Source of the DNA: Bacillota bacterium | Lineage (GTDB): Bacteria > Bacillota > Clostridia > Oscillospirales > Oscillospiraceae | NCBI GenBank assembly: GCA_028719885.1 | Contig: JAQYLT010000007.1 | Coordinates: forward strand, 1 to 48,110 | DNA length: 48,110 nt | Direction of reading: 5' to 3' | Part shown: positions 26,068-32,905 of the stretch, piece after piece | Position numbering within the stretch: position 1 is the stretch's first letter | Layout of the letters: each line of letters starts with the position of its first letter | Notes under the pieces: generated by a model | The model's database searches: none | Seen by the model: only the letters and a program-made list of their open reading frames with translations | What the model was told of the DNA's origin: nothing | Program-made: the position numbers and the translations under genes

Positions 26068-26251
26068 TGAATACAACCCCTACTCTATCAGATACTGTAC
26101 CATTGAGTATAGGGGTATTTTGTTTCATTTAGAATGAGCTATCTAATACTATGTTGTATCCATTTCATTCTATTTCAAACATTACAGCCCAGAGTGTATT
26201 CATTAGAACATATCTAAATTGGAAAGCTGGCGGCGTTGGTCTTTGCGGATT

Positions 26252-26365
26252 TCACTGAAGCTCCCGTTTCAGATCTGCAAATACATCAGAAGCGGCACGG
26301 GATTTGTCTGCTTTTGCCTCATTCAAACCACGCTCCATCATGGCATGGAAGGCAGATTCGTCCAT
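26252..26365 (-). CDS. Very small ORF resembling the C-terminal part of a RelB-type antitoxin
   Basis: A 37-residue frame starts at the ATG at 26,365 (GGGGG four bases upstream) and reads MDESAFHAMMERGLNEAKAD then KSRAASDVFADLKRELQ. It overlaps the 3' end of the upstream gene by 47 bases. The AFHAMMERGLNEAKA pattern is like the end of RelB/DinJ antitoxins, but the DNA-binding N-terminus is lacking. It may be a genuine small protein or the leftover of a toxin-antitoxin pair; no toxin partner is visible. Confidence 0.45.
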   Translation of the reverse strand: MDESAFHAMMERGLNEAKADKSRAASDVFADLKRELQ

Positions 26366-26804
26366 TTTTCCCCCATGTCACGCCATAGGGCGCACCGCCA
26401 GAGGTGTATCCAGCAATAAAAAAGAAATTTTCATCCTGCCAGCACTCCGGTTCAGCAAGTTCACGCTTTTTCCTTGGACCAGGAGCTTTGCCGGTTTTCT
26501 TCTGCTTTGGCTGCTCGGCAAGGGCTTCTAACGTAATCCCTGCTTCGGCATCCCGCTGGACACGCTTGGTATACGAATCCAACCGTTTGGCGTAAAGCTG
26601 TCGGATTTCATCGAAGGCGACCCGGTAATTCGCACTCTGCACCTTGACATAGATGGTCTGGCACAGCGTTTCAAATTCCTCTGCCTCTGGCATCCGCTGG
26701 TATTGCAGAAAGAAGCGCAGGGTTTCCCGGTACATCCAATCCGCAATGTGGGCTTTCTGCTTTTGCTTCAATGCCTTATAGGGCACAAGTGGTTTTTCCG
26801 GCAT
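26319..26804 (-). CDS. Hypothetical ICE protein, basic (161 residues)
   Basis: The start is the ATG at 26804 (GGGAGGAAG upstream). The product is rich in charged and aromatic residues (HIADWMYRETLRFFLQYQ, FDEIRQLYAKRLDSYTKR), with a basic segment (KQKKTGKAPGPRKKRE) and the C-terminal stretch FFFIAGYTSGGAPYGVTW. I have seen this last pattern in uncharacterised proteins of Clostridia ICEs. The function is unknown. Its promoter region is shared with the divergent AAA-ATPase gene at 26,954. Confidence 0.7.
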   Translation of the reverse strand: MPEKPLVPYKALKQKQKAHIADWMYRETLRFFLQYQRMPEAEEFETLCQTIYVKVQSANYRVAFDEIRQLYAKRLDSYTKRVQRDAEAGITLEALAEQPKQKKTGKAPGPRKKRELAEPECWQDENFFFIAGYTSGGAPYGVTWGKNGRICLPCHDGAWFE

Positions 26805-26882
26805 AGCACTTCCTCCCTCTGTTATCCAGGTCAGTATAGCAGAGAACCATCCCAAATACTATCCCCTTTTATGCGAAATCTT

Positions 26883-26941
26883 AACGAAATTTTCATTGAC
26901 TCATTTCGTTTATGCGGGTATACTAACAGTAGAATTTCGTT
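26883..26941 (+). promoter_or_regulatory. Strong promoter with three ATTTCGTT operator-like sites
   Basis: TTGACT (26896-26901) and TATACT (26919-26924) are separated by exactly 17 bases. The octamer ATTTCGTT occurs at 26903-26910 and 26934-26941, and its reverse complement AACGAAAT at 26883-26890. The sites flank the -35 box and follow the -10 box, positions where a bound repressor would block transcription. The DNA-binding domain at the start of the gene driven by this promoter is the obvious candidate. Confidence 0.75.
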
Positions 26942-26953
26942 TGGAGGTGCGTT

Positions 26954-28768
26954 ATGAACTACCTATCCTGCACGGATGCCGCGAAAGCGATGGGAATTAC
27001 CGTTCGCAGAATCCAGCAGATGTGTAAACAGGGACAGCTTCCGGGGGCCGTGAAGCAGGGACGCTCCTGGCTGATCCCGGACTGCGCTGTTCTCTCAGGT
27101 ACTGCTGAAAAGAAAAAGCCCCTGCCCATCGGCATCTCCGATTTCAAGGCAGCGACCACGGATTACTACTATGTGGACAAGACATTGCTGATTCGGGATT
27201 TTCTGGACTCGAAGCCCATGGTCTCCCTGTTTACCCGGCCCCGGCGTTTTGGCAAAAGCATGAATATGGATATGCTCCGTGTTTTCTTTGAAAAGTCCCG
27301 GGAAGATACTTCCGTCTACTTCCGGGATAAGCGGATTTGGCAATGCGGAGATGACTATACCCGGCACCAGGGGCAGTATCCTGTGATTTTCCTCACCTTT
27401 AAGGATGTAAAATGTCAGACCTGGGAAGAGACACTCCAAAAAATCCGCAAGCTGATTTCTTTGGAATTCATGCGGCATGAGGAACTGGAAAAAAGCATCA
27501 AGCTGAGTGCCTACGAAAAAGAGCAATACATCCGCTTCGCCGCCGGCAATGCCGATGATGTGGATTACCAGATGGGCTTACAGCTTCTTTCCCTGCTGCT
27601 GCATAAGCACCATGACAAAGAAGCAATGATCATCATCGATGAGTATGACACGCCCATCCAACAGGGACACAGCTGCAATTTCTATGACGAAATTGTGGGC
27701 TTCATGCGGAATTTCTTCTCCGGGGGCCTGAAGGACAATCCCCATCTTGCCTTTGGTTTCCTCACCGGAATTTTGCGCGTGGCGAAGGAGAGCATCTTCA
27801 GCGGCATGAACAATCTGAAGACCTATTCCATTCTGGACAATAGCTACAGCGAATACTTCGGCTTCACAACCGAGGAAGTGAAGCAGCTGCTGCGCTACTA
27901 TGGGGAAGAAAACAAATTCCAGGAAATCTGCGACTGGTATGACGGTTACCTCTTTGGCAATACGGAGATTTTTAACCCCTGGTCGGTGATTAACTATGTA
28001 TCTGACCGCTGCTTCCCCAAAGCCTTCTGGCAGTCCACCGGCAGCAACGACATCATCGGAGAAATCATCTCCTCCGCCACCCCAGAGATTACAGAGGGAC
28101 TGCATCAGCTGCTGAGTGGGGAGCGAATCACCACCTATATCGACACCAGCGTGATCTACCCGGAGGTGCAGAACAATCCCTACAGCATCTACAGCTTCCT
28201 GCTGGTCGCCGGTTATTTGAAGGTTGCGGCGGTATATCCCCAAAACGACGGGAACTTCATGTGCGACGTGGCAATTCCAAATAAAGAAATTGCCTATGTC
28301 TATGAGAAGGAAATCCTGAACAGAATGAATCAGAACGGTCTGGCCATCTCCATCCAGCAGGCTATTTTCTCAGGCAACACCCAGAAGCTCCAGACACTGC
28401 TGGAGGATTTCATGCTGCACAGCATTTCCTCCATGGACGGTGCCAACGAGGGATTCTATCACGGCATGATGCTGGGCCTGTGTGCCATTCTTGGCAATCG
28501 CTATCAGGTACGCTCCAATCGGGAATCCGGGCTTGGATGCTTCGATATCCAGCTCTCTCCCCTGATCACCGGCATCCCTGGCTTCCTCTTTGAGTTCAAG
28601 CACACCAATGACCAGCACGCAGACCTGAATGCGCTGGCAGAAAAGGCACTCCAACAGATTGACGAAAAGAGATACGATATAGAGCTTCGGGATGCCGGTG
28701 TCCGCAAAATCATCAAGATTGGCATTGCTTTCCGCGGAAAGAATGCTGTGGTAAAACGGAAGGAATAA
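26954..28768 (+). CDS. HTH / AAA-ATPase-like / PD-(D/E)XK nuclease-like fusion protein
   Basis: A 604-residue protein with GGAGG before its ATG, and the only large gene on the plus strand of the ICE. Residues 1-47 form an excisionase/MerR-like HTH (CTDAAKAMGITVRRIQQMCK, GQLPGAVKQGRSWLIPD). Residues about 60-330 match the AAA-ATPase_like (DUF1703-associated) family: a Walker-A-like RPRRFGKSMNMDML, Walker B IIIDEYDTPIQ. The C-terminal part has GLGCFDIQLSP and FLFEFKH, which fits the PD-(D/E)XK nuclease fold of this family. The family is widespread and of uncertain function; nuclease-like or defence roles have been suggested. Fusion to a DNA-binding domain with repeated sites upstream suggests autoregulation. 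Confidence 0.85.
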   Translation: MNYLSCTDAAKAMGITVRRIQQMCKQGQLPGAVKQGRSWLIPDCAVLSGTAEKKKPLPIGISDFKAATTDYYYVDKTLLIRDFLDSKPMVSLFTRPRRFGKSMNMDMLRVFFEKSREDTSVYFRDKRIWQCGDDYTRHQGQYPVIFLTFKDVKCQTWEETLQKIRKLISLEFMRHEELEKSIKLSAYEKEQYIRFAAGNADDVDYQMGLQLLSLLLHKHHDKEAMIIIDEYDTPIQQGHSCNFYDEIVGFMRNFFSGGLKDNPHLAFGFLTGILRVAKESIFSGMNNLKTYSILDNSYSEYFGFTTEEVKQLLRYYGEENKFQEICDWYDGYLFGNTEIFNPWSVINYVSDRCFPKAFWQSTGSNDIIGEIISSATPEITEGLHQLLSGERITTYIDTSVIYPEVQNNPYSIYSFLLVAGYLKVAAVYPQNDGNFMCDVAIPNKEIAYVYEKEILNRMNQNGLAISIQQAIFSGNTQKLQTLLEDFMLHSISSMDGANEGFYHGMMLGLCAILGNRYQVRSNRESGLGCFDIQLSPLITGIPGFLFEFKHTNDQHADLNALAEKALQQIDEKRYDIELRDAGVRKIIKIGIAFRGKNAVVKRKE

Positions 28769-28782
28769 TACCTTTTTCAGCA

Positions 28783-28815
28783 GAAACGCTCCGGGCAAAA
28801 AAACTGGAGCGTTTC
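28783..28815 (+). terminator. Terminator of the AAA-ATPase gene
   Basis: GAAACGCTCC (28783-28792) pairs with GGAGCGTTTC (28806-28815), followed by ATTCTTTT. It lies 14 bases past the stop. Confidence 0.8.
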
Positions 28816-28822
28816 ATTCTTT

Positions 28823-29149
28823 TCATTGGCTGACAAAAGAAGCGTTCTCAAAAACCAGGGATTTCAATGCAGTTTCTGAACAGATTGAAATATACCCCGC
28901 CGATTCTTCCTGCGGAATTACCACATCATAGTAATCAAAGCCATCCATTACCTGCTGTTCAGGCGCTTTTACGGACAAGGCATCCAGGTCAAGATAGTAG
29001 GAGTTGACAACCCCCGCAGCATCCTGTTTGCAGGCCTGTAAGATGGCAGCGTTTCTATCGGTTGTCATCTTCATTACATTCTCCCGCACCCCAAAAGACG
29101 GATGCTGAATAACATGATCACTGCCGAGGTACACCAGAATCTTTTCCAT
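28823..29149 (-). CDS. Hypothetical protein, possibly a shortened DUF3990-like protein
   Basis: The 108-residue product has GGAGG before its ATG. It contains LGSDHVIQHPSFGV, an early TTDRNAAILQACKQ, NSYYLDLDALSV and DYYDVVIPQEE. The order of these pieces resembles DUF3990 (ADP-ribosyltransferase-like) proteins of Clostridia, but the usual active-site stretch is not evident and the protein is short. It is equally possible that it is an unrelated protein. It precedes nothing on its strand until the XRE region, being separated from it by the oppositely oriented AAA gene. Confidence 0.5.
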   Translation of the reverse strand: MEKILVYLGSDHVIQHPSFGVRENVMKMTTDRNAAILQACKQDAAGVVNSYYLDLDALSVKAPEQQVMDGFDYYDVVIPQEESAGYISICSETALKSLVFENASFVSQ

Positions 29150-29293
29150 TTGTCTTTCCTCCTGAACACAAACTTGTCACAGTCTATCATTTTCTTCGGA
29201 GACTGTCAATCGACACTCTACCCAAAATCCATGGGCAATTATCTACTTGACAGGACTGTTTCATGGTGGGCAGCTCTGAGAAAGAATCGACGC

Positions 29294-29509
29294 TCAGGGA
29301 AGAAAGTCGGGAACCAAATCCAACGCATCAAACTCGGCATCCGTAATGGTATTGAGCTTGGCAATGGCGCTGTCCGTCAGATTTTTCAGTTCCTGCTCGT
29401 CCTTATCCAGATAGGTATGCATTTCCACAAGGGAGTGAATCAGCCCCAGACGGGTGCCGGGGTTGTAGATACTCATGAGCTGTTGTTCTTCAAAGGTGAA
29501 ATCATTCAT
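29294..29509 (-). CDS. Transposon-transfer assisting protein (TTRAP)
   Basis: A 71-residue protein from the ATG at 29509 (AGGAG eight bases upstream). It reads MNDFTFEEQQLMSIYNPG and continues with DKDEQELKNLTDSAIAKL and a Pro-Asp-Phe end. This is the TTRAP family pattern of Clostridia conjugative transposons. Its name implies a role in transfer but the mechanism is unknown. It is directly downstream of the DUF4316 remnant, the usual order. Confidence 0.88.
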   Translation of the reverse strand: MNDFTFEEQQLMSIYNPGTRLGLIHSLVEMHTYLDKDEQELKNLTDSAIAKLNTITDAEFDALDLVPDFLP

Positions 29510-29511
29510 GT

Positions 29512-29832
29512 TCAAATCTCCTGTTCTTTTGATTTTCGGGGTTTGGATTTGCGCTGGGGCTGCTGCGGCTGATCTTTGAGTTTTTCAAGGACGGAGGGCT
29601 TTTTCTCCCGGCGAACGGCATCTGCCAAATCCATCAGGGAAATTGGCTGACCGGATTTGGCCTGCTGTTCCAGCTCTGCTACGGATGGTTGCTTACCATT
29701 GTTGATGATACCGTCAATCATGCCGTAATCATCCTCGGTGGACATCTCCGCTGCCTTCAGGTAGTTCTCTTTCTGGAAGTCCGGCAGTTCCTTGAAACCC
29801 ACACTGTCGCAGTGGTGGTAGAAGGAGAATAA
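29512..29832 (-). pseudogene. C-terminal remnant of a DUF4316 (YodL-associated) ICE protein
   Basis: The frame is open from 29,832 and carries DYGMIDGIINNGKQPSVAEL, QPISLMDLADAVRREKK and the tail KPSVLEKLKDQP, which is the DUF4316 pattern. The upstream stop at 29,833-29,835 and the change to unrelated sequence show that the N-terminal part of the gene is missing. In related ICEs it follows the cysteine-rich VLP gene, whose counterpart here is at 39,572-39,943, on the far side of the inserted cassette. The cassette therefore split or replaced this gene. Translation from the GTG at 29,802 is possible but lacks a good ribosome binding site. Confidence 0.78.
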
Positions 29833-29834
29833 TC

Positions 29835-29960
29835 ATGAATGAGACGGATTCCTCTGCATCGGCCTGGCTGACAGCGAAAGGGCAAATTCGTGAGAGCGTT
29901 TTCTGTGCACAGTTTCTGAAGCAACATCCCATCCTGAGTATCGGTAAGTTCTTCATTATC
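29835..29960 (+). pseudogene. Truncated ORF with an intact start site, at the cassette edge
   Basis: An ATG at 29,835 preceded by AAGGAGAATAATC begins MNETDSSASAWLTAKGQIRE, then SVFCAQFLKQHPILSIGKFF. The opening resembles the N-terminus of phage/plasmid primase-like ORFs, but the frame soon meets a fragment of an unrelated gene (MATE tail) at about 29,960. The frame as it stands runs on to 30,200 out of register with the MATE tail. The identification is tentative; the truncation is visible. Confidence 0.5.
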
Positions 29961-29961
29961 C

Positions 29962-30108
29962 GTTCTGTGGCAGGGTATGCTGCTGATTCCAGCGCTCTAT
30001 TTGATGCACGATCTCTTTGGCCTGGCCGGGATCGCCGCAGCGCATACGGCGGCGGATTTCGGCGCGATCCTGACCGCTTCCGTTCTAGGCCTACGAGGAT
30101 ACAGGTAA
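29962..30108 (+). pseudogene. C-terminal fragment of a MATE-family efflux transporter
   Basis: In the frame starting GTT at 29,962 I read VLWQGMLLIPALYLMHDLFG then LAGIAAAHTAADFGAILTAS and LGLRGYR, followed by TAA. A final hydrophobic pair with FGLAGI and a short basic end is the typical last part of MATE (DinF/NorM) transporters. Everything before this point is lost. It shows that cassette DNA came from a larger neighbourhood. Confidence 0.65.
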
Positions 30109-30214
30109 AATGCGGCTACCGATTATTCTGTAAAACGCGTCGATCGAATGTAACAGTATATGATGTAAATAAAAGCAAAACCGCAGAAGTAAAAAATTGA
30201 TACAGTCTTGCTCA

Positions 30215-30256
30215 AACGGGTGGCCTTTTGACATTGTAAAGGGCCGCCCGTTTTTC
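30215..30256 (+). terminator. Terminator after the fragments and before the symporter gene
   Basis: AACGGGTGGCC (30215-30225) pairs with GGCCGCCCGTT (30242-30252), one wobble pair, followed by TTTTTC. It lies only 50 bases before the symporter start, so it may end an incoming transcript, or it could act as an attenuator if the symporter promoter lies upstream. Confidence 0.75.
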
Positions 30257-30301
30257 TATGATGAAATCAGCGAAACCCTAATCTGATACGGAGGGAATGC
30301 A

Positions 30302-31768
30302 ATGAAAAAACAGAGAAAAACCAGAGATCCGGAGCATATTGGCTTTAAGGAATGCTTCGGCACGACAACCCTTTCTTTCACCAATGCGCTGACCGGCGTG
30401 CTCATGTCATCTATGCTGATGGTCTATATGACGGAATATTCCGGCATCAGCTACGCTGCGTTGCTGGCCACGATCCTACTGATGGCAGCTCGTGTGATCG
30501 ACGCGGTGGACGACCCGATCCAGGGCTTTATCATCGACAACTCAAAGCGCACAAGGATCGGCAAGTATAAGCCCTTTTTCCTCATCAGCATTATCATGGA
30601 GGCGATCGGTGCCATCGCCCTGTTTTCGCTTCCCAGCTCCATAGCAAGCACGCCCGCGCTGACCATCGCCTGGGTCGTTGTGTTTTACCTCGTTTATGAC
30701 ATTGGCAGCTCGTTCTATAAGGATCTTCTTCTCTACCGCACCATGTCCACCGATGATAACCAGCGGACGAAGCTGGTGGTAGGGCCGAGGCTGATGTCCT
30801 TTCTCACCGGCGTTGCTGCCAATGTAGTGTTCACTGCGGCTATTGTAGTGCTCAACGCAGGCGGCGTAAGCTACCACGATGCTGCAGCCAGGGTCATCAT
30901 GATCCTCGTTGTTCCCTCTGTGGCGATCTCTCTTGTCGGATGGTTTATGGTGAAGGAAAAACACCATGTAGAGGAAGAACACTCCGAGAAGCTGAAGCTT
31001 CAGGATTTCTTCGATTTGTTCAAGGAGAACAAGGCCATGGTCGTTTTTGCGCTCAAAGGCCTGTTCGCAGGCTTTATCTGGACACTGATCTTCGCCACAC
31101 CCATCTATTACATCAAATGGGGGTTCTGTGCCGATTTGAGTACGGGGATCGCAGACATGGATCAATTCACCGCCTACAACGGCATCAACGCCATTATCAC
31201 TGTGGTGCCCATGGTCCTCGGTGCGATTTTGGGCAGACCGCTTTTGAAGCTCTTTAAGGATCCAGTCAAGATGACCAACACGCTGCTGCTCATTCAGGCA
31301 GTCGGCGGCGGCATCCTGTTCATTGCCCAGATCACAGGACTTTTGCAGCATGCTCCCTGGCTGTTCTTTGCGACCATGTTCATTATGGCCACCGGTGTAG
31401 GTACGGACTTTGTGCCGCAGACCTTTGTGCAGATGGAGGTCGTAGACTATGGTATCTACAAAACCGGGAAAGACCGCTCCGCCCTGACAACGGTGACCGA
31501 CGGCTTTATCACGAAGATGCAGACGGCTTTTTCTACGTCAATCGTCGGTCTGGTGCTGACCGGGATCGGCTATACCGTAGAAGAAGGGAACCGCTTTGTC
31601 GGGGACGTCTCTCAGATCCCCACGATGCTCAACTGGTTCATTGTGATCATGGGTCTGGTTCCCGCAGTGCTGGGCATCATTTCCGTCCTGATCTACAGAA
31701 AATATCCTGTCACCAACGCAGTCCGCAGAGAAATGAAATCTTATTTCGACAAGCAGGGTGAGGAATAA
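30302..31768 (+). CDS. GPH-family (MFS_2) sugar/cation symporter
   Basis: The product (488 residues, GGAGGG before the ATG) has about 12 hydrophobic spans and the glycoside-pentoside-hexuronide family pattern: a Gly-Phe opening (EHIGFKECFG), RVIDAVDDPIQGFIIDNSKR near residues 65-84 and RIGKYKPF. This family imports di- and oligosaccharides, pentosides and uronides with Na+ or H+. Downstream, the cassette's AraC regulator and GH43 diverge. The symporter is probably the route by which substrates of the cytoplasmic enzymes enter. Confidence 0.9.
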   Translation: MKKQRKTRDPEHIGFKECFGTTTLSFTNALTGVLMSSMLMVYMTEYSGISYAALLATILLMAARVIDAVDDPIQGFIIDNSKRTRIGKYKPFFLISIIMEAIGAIALFSLPSSIASTPALTIAWVVVFYLVYDIGSSFYKDLLLYRTMSTDDNQRTKLVVGPRLMSFLTGVAANVVFTAAIVVLNAGGVSYHDAAARVIMILVVPSVAISLVGWFMVKEKHHVEEEHSEKLKLQDFFDLFKENKAMVVFALKGLFAGFIWTLIFATPIYYIKWGFCADLSTGIADMDQFTAYNGINAIITVVPMVLGAILGRPLLKLFKDPVKMTNTLLLIQAVGGGILFIAQITGLLQHAPWLFFATMFIMATGVGTDFVPQTFVQMEVVDYGIYKTGKDRSALTTVTDGFITKMQTAFSTSIVGLVLTGIGYTVEEGNRFVGDVSQIPTMLNWFIVIMGLVPAVLGIISVLIYRKYPVTNAVRREMKSYFDKQGEE

Positions 31769-31770
31769 AA

Positions 31771-31797
31771 AGGCGGGTCGATCGAATCGACCCGCCT
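31771..31797. terminator. Terminator between the convergent symporter and AraC genes
   Basis: A 12-bp perfect stem AGGCGGGTCGAT (31771-31782) / ATCGACCCGCCT (31786-31797). The T-run (TTTTT) is on the minus side, so it mainly ends the AraC transcript. Confidence 0.85.
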
Positions 31798-31801
31798 CGT
31801 A

Positions 31802-32842
31802 TCAGCGGCTGTGCTTGGCATGTGCTTTTTCACGGTACTCCGCAGGCGTCATCTGATACTCACGTTCAAATACCTTGTAAAACTGTGTGCGGTTTTCATA
31901 CCCCAGGGAAGCGGCGATCCTGCTTATTGGAAGTTCGGAGGCTTTGAGTAGCCGGGCGGCTTCGCGCAACTGAACCTTTTGACAATAGGCCTTCAGCGTA
32001 TATCCGGTGTGATCTTTAATGATGCGGGAGAGATATTCGCAGGAATAATGTAGCTCCTGCGCCAGCTCTGTGCGGCGGACATTGCCGTGGCGTTCATCGA
32101 TCAGTTTTTTCGCCTTTTCGAGGGTAATCAGTTCACGCCCATAGCCAAGGGAAACGTATTCGGCCCGATAGAGTTCCGGGCTTTCCAGTGCTGCAAACAG
32201 CCGAAGCAGCGAAGAGCAGATGTCGAACTGATAGCCCACACGCTTTTCGGAGTAGGCTCGGATCAACTCATCGGCGATCTGTGGGATCGGGTCTTCGCCC
32301 AGAAGCTGAAAGTCCACATAGTCCCGCTTGCACGCCGCTTTCTCCGACAGGTTTTCGCTGAAGAAGCGGTTGAGGATGCTTTTATAGCCAAAGGGTTGGG
32401 CAAGTCCTTTCGGCCATTGCGTAATCAACGAGGGGTCGATGCCAATATAGAGGATATCGGCAGAGGCCATGTCGATTTCCCGGTGCATAGTGCTCCGGTT
32501 CAGCAAACACAGATTCCCCGCCGAATAGCGCACTTCTTTGTCCTCGATCATGACCGAGACCTCTCCGCGCATGGTGTACATCAATTCAAAGAAATTGTGC
32601 TTGTGCATGTAGGTTTCCTGGAAAACACCGCTCTCAGCTGGGGTGTGCAGGCAGAAGGACCGTCTGTCCATATAGTTGGAGAAGAGGTATTCTTCCGGGG
32701 TATTAACACTGGTCGCAACGGAGAGCTTGGAGAAGTAATCCCGGTCGACGGTGTGGTCTCGCAGATAGTTTACGATGGGACCGCTCTCCTGCGCCCGGAC
32801 TTCCTCAATATCTCGGAAGTACAAATGAACCACATTTTCCAT
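31802..32842 (-). CDS. AraC-family transcriptional regulator
   Basis: The likely start is the ATG at 32842 (MENVVHLYFRDIEEVRAQES, AGGGG nine bases upstream) although the frame opens at 33007, inside the GH43 gene. This gives 346 residues. An N-terminal cupin-type sensor (HKHNFFELMYTMRGEVSVM, AGNLCLLNRSTMH) precedes a C-terminal double HTH (AQELHYSCEYLSRIIKDHTG, ISRIAASLGYENRTQFYKVF, and TPAEYR). It diverges from the GH43 gene 63 bases away, so it most likely controls the cassette in response to its sugar. Confidence 0.9.
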   Translation of the reverse strand: MENVVHLYFRDIEEVRAQESGPIVNYLRDHTVDRDYFSKLSVATSVNTPEEYLFSNYMDRRSFCLHTPAESGVFQETYMHKHNFFELMYTMRGEVSVMIEDKEVRYSAGNLCLLNRSTMHREIDMASADILYIGIDPSLITQWPKGLAQPFGYKSILNRFFSENLSEKAACKRDYVDFQLLGEDPIPQIADELIRAYSEKRVGYQFDICSSLLRLFAALESPELYRAEYVSLGYGRELITLEKAKKLIDERHGNVRRTELAQELHYSCEYLSRIIKDHTGYTLKAYCQKVQLREAARLLKASELPISRIAASLGYENRTQFYKVFEREYQMTPAEYREKAHAKHSR

Positions 32843-32864
32843 AGCCTTCACCCCTTTTTTTATT

Positions 32865-32878
32865 TTACCATACTGTAA
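32865..32878. promoter_or_regulatory. Short palindrome in the AraC/GH43 divergent region
   Basis: TTAC-CATACT-GTAA lies in the 63-bp space between the AraC and GH43 starts, 13 bases ahead of GGGAGGA, the GH43 ribosome binding site. It may be a control site, but it is too short for a firm call. Confidence 0.3.
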
Positions 32879-32905
32879 GTTCAGTGTAAAGGGAGGATTT
32901 TCGCT

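Larger units (their letters stand above)
13392..29832 (-). mobile_element. Left half of a Tn1549-type integrative conjugative element
   Basis: The segment holds, in transcription order on the minus strand, genes for a DUF4316 remnant, TTRAP, accessory proteins, the giant methylase/helicase, a DUF3848/3849 protein, MobC, a CD1845-like protein and a relaxase. This set and order are characteristic of Tn1549-like ICEs in Clostridia. The type IV secretion genes of the same element appear at 39,572-48,110, after an inserted sugar cassette. No integrase, excisionase or serine recombinase is present in this half, and it ends against a truncated Lrp gene. Exact att sites were not found. Confidence 0.85.
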
